6,623 nt of DNA from Candidatus Bathyarchaeota archaeon. Lineage in GTDB: Archaea > Asgardarchaeota > Lokiarchaeia > Sigyniarchaeales > Sigyniarchaeaceae. A program made the position numbers and the translations under genes. Positions within the stretch are counted from its first letter, which is position 1. The number at the start of each line of letters is the position of its first letter. The notes below the pieces were generated by a model. The model was not told where the DNA came from, did no database searches, and saw only the letters and a program-made list of their open reading frames with translations. Below are positions 6,225-6,623 of this stretch, one piece after another. The stretch covers positions 1-6,623 of the forward strand of contig WJJB01000023.1 in NCBI GenBank assembly GCA_014729935.1, read 5' to 3'.

Positions 6225-6249
6225 ATCCCATGATTTTGCACCATGGGAT
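6225..6249 (+). repeat. Perfect 8-bp inverted repeat across the HAD gene start
   Basis: ATCCCATG (6225-6232) and CATGGGAT (6242-6249) are exact reverse complements with a 9-nt spacer. The right arm covers the first two bases of ATG 6248, and the left arm contains the alternative ATG at 6230. It could be an operator or an RNA hairpin that masks the start. Confidence 0.55.
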
Positions 6250-6623
6250 GAATGAAAACACCTTCCAAGATGCACTGGGATTCATTTTTGACATGGATGG
6301 CACGCTCATCGATAGCCACGAGTCTCATTACCGGGCGTGGGACAGGATTGTCAGGGAACACGGGGAACCACATGAAAAGTCGGATATCGTGCGTCATTTC
6401 GGTAAAACAACCCCGGACATCGCCATGGCACTATTAGGGGAGCTTGATAGGGAAACACTAACCAGCATATCGGAAACGAAGGCACGATACTTCATCCAAG
6501 AAATCCCTGCAAGTCAAGTCATCCCTGGCGCGGTATCTTTGCTCCGTGTTATCAAGAACATGGACAAGGGCATTTGCTTGGCATCTTCCAATTTCAATTT
6601 TGTCATCAAGGAGGTAATAAAAG
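6248..6623 (+). CDS. HAD-superfamily phosphatase/phosphomutase (beta-phosphoglucomutase-like), N-terminal part
   Basis: The open frame gives 125 residues and continues beyond the right edge. Residues 12-22 read FIFDMDGTLID, the HAD motif I, with D15 as nucleophile and D17 as acid/base. SHESHYRAW and the helical stretch to about residue 88 are a type C1 cap, as in beta-phosphoglucomutase and phosphoglycolate phosphatase. VIPGAVSLLRVI (91-102) precedes CLASSN (110-115), motif II with S113. The motif III Lys and motif IV acids would lie beyond the window. The family hydrolyses or moves phosphate on small sugars and related metabolites in the cytoplasm; the substrate cannot be told from this part. 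The start is uncertain: ATG 6248 leaves a compact N-terminus, while an in-frame ATG at 6230 would add MILHHG; neither has a clear SD. An inverted repeat spans both. Confidence 0.9.
   Translation, partial: MNENTFQDALGFIFDMDGTLIDSHESHYRAWDRIVREHGEPHEKSDIVRHFGKTTPDIAMALLGELDRETLTSISETKARYFIQEIPASQVIPGAVSLLRVIKNMDKGICLASSNFNFVIKEVIK

Noticed and set aside
6098..6397. Minus-strand 99-codon frame opposite the HAD gene.
   Set aside because: The plus strand encodes HAD motifs I and II in a continuous frame, and the antisense frame has no recognisable content.

Overview
The window looks archaeal. It encodes a small RNA polymerase subunit M/TFS-type zinc-ribbon protein. Its promoters are TATA-like elements about 25-35 bp before the presumed transcription starts. 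Two genes have strong GGAGG/AGGTGA-type Shine-Dalgarno sites, while others seem to have short leaders. The very large secreted right-handed beta-helix (NosD/PbH1-type) protein, with its 'SGxGTxxDPFIxEN' entry motif and 'GNYWSDF...YSIDGSSGS' cap, is a style common in Asgard archaea and some Euryarchaeota. I lean towards an Asgard-type archaeon, but that lineage call is inference from style, not proof.

Layout, left to right. (1) Positions 1-2652, minus strand: one uninterrupted reading frame of 884 codons that runs off the left edge. It encodes an exported protein with a signal peptide and two successive beta-helix modules, and has a good SD and TATA upstream. (2) 2818-3948, minus: an intact Gfo/Idh/MocA-family NAD(P)-dependent oxidoreductase with its own TATA box, and a T8 tract on its coding strand just downstream as a likely terminator. 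(3) About 3970-4857: a scar region. It holds an imperfect hairpin, a GC-rich remnant of the C-terminal end of a TnpB-like protein bracketed by copies of GGTTATCTAGC, and a frameshifted, truncated second copy of the 3' part of the oxidoreductase gene. (4) 4858-5685, plus: a 275-residue polytopic membrane protein of unknown function. (5) 5805-6077, minus: a 90-residue one-ribbon TFS/RpoM-like protein with a hairpin immediately after its stop. (6) 6248 to the right edge, plus: the N-terminal 125 residues of a HAD-superfamily phosphatase/mutase, divergent from the TFS-like gene, with a perfect 8-bp inverted repeat across its start.

The genes do not form an evident pathway or operon. Each seems to have its own promoter and orientation alternates. 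The oxidoreductase and HAD protein could both act in sugar metabolism, but nothing in the window links them. The most informative structure is the decayed region between the oxidoreductase and the membrane protein. It records a tandem duplication of the oxidoreductase gene followed by decay, next to a relic of an IS200/IS605-type (TnpB) element. I saw no convincing defence system, CRISPR array, tRNA or rRNA.
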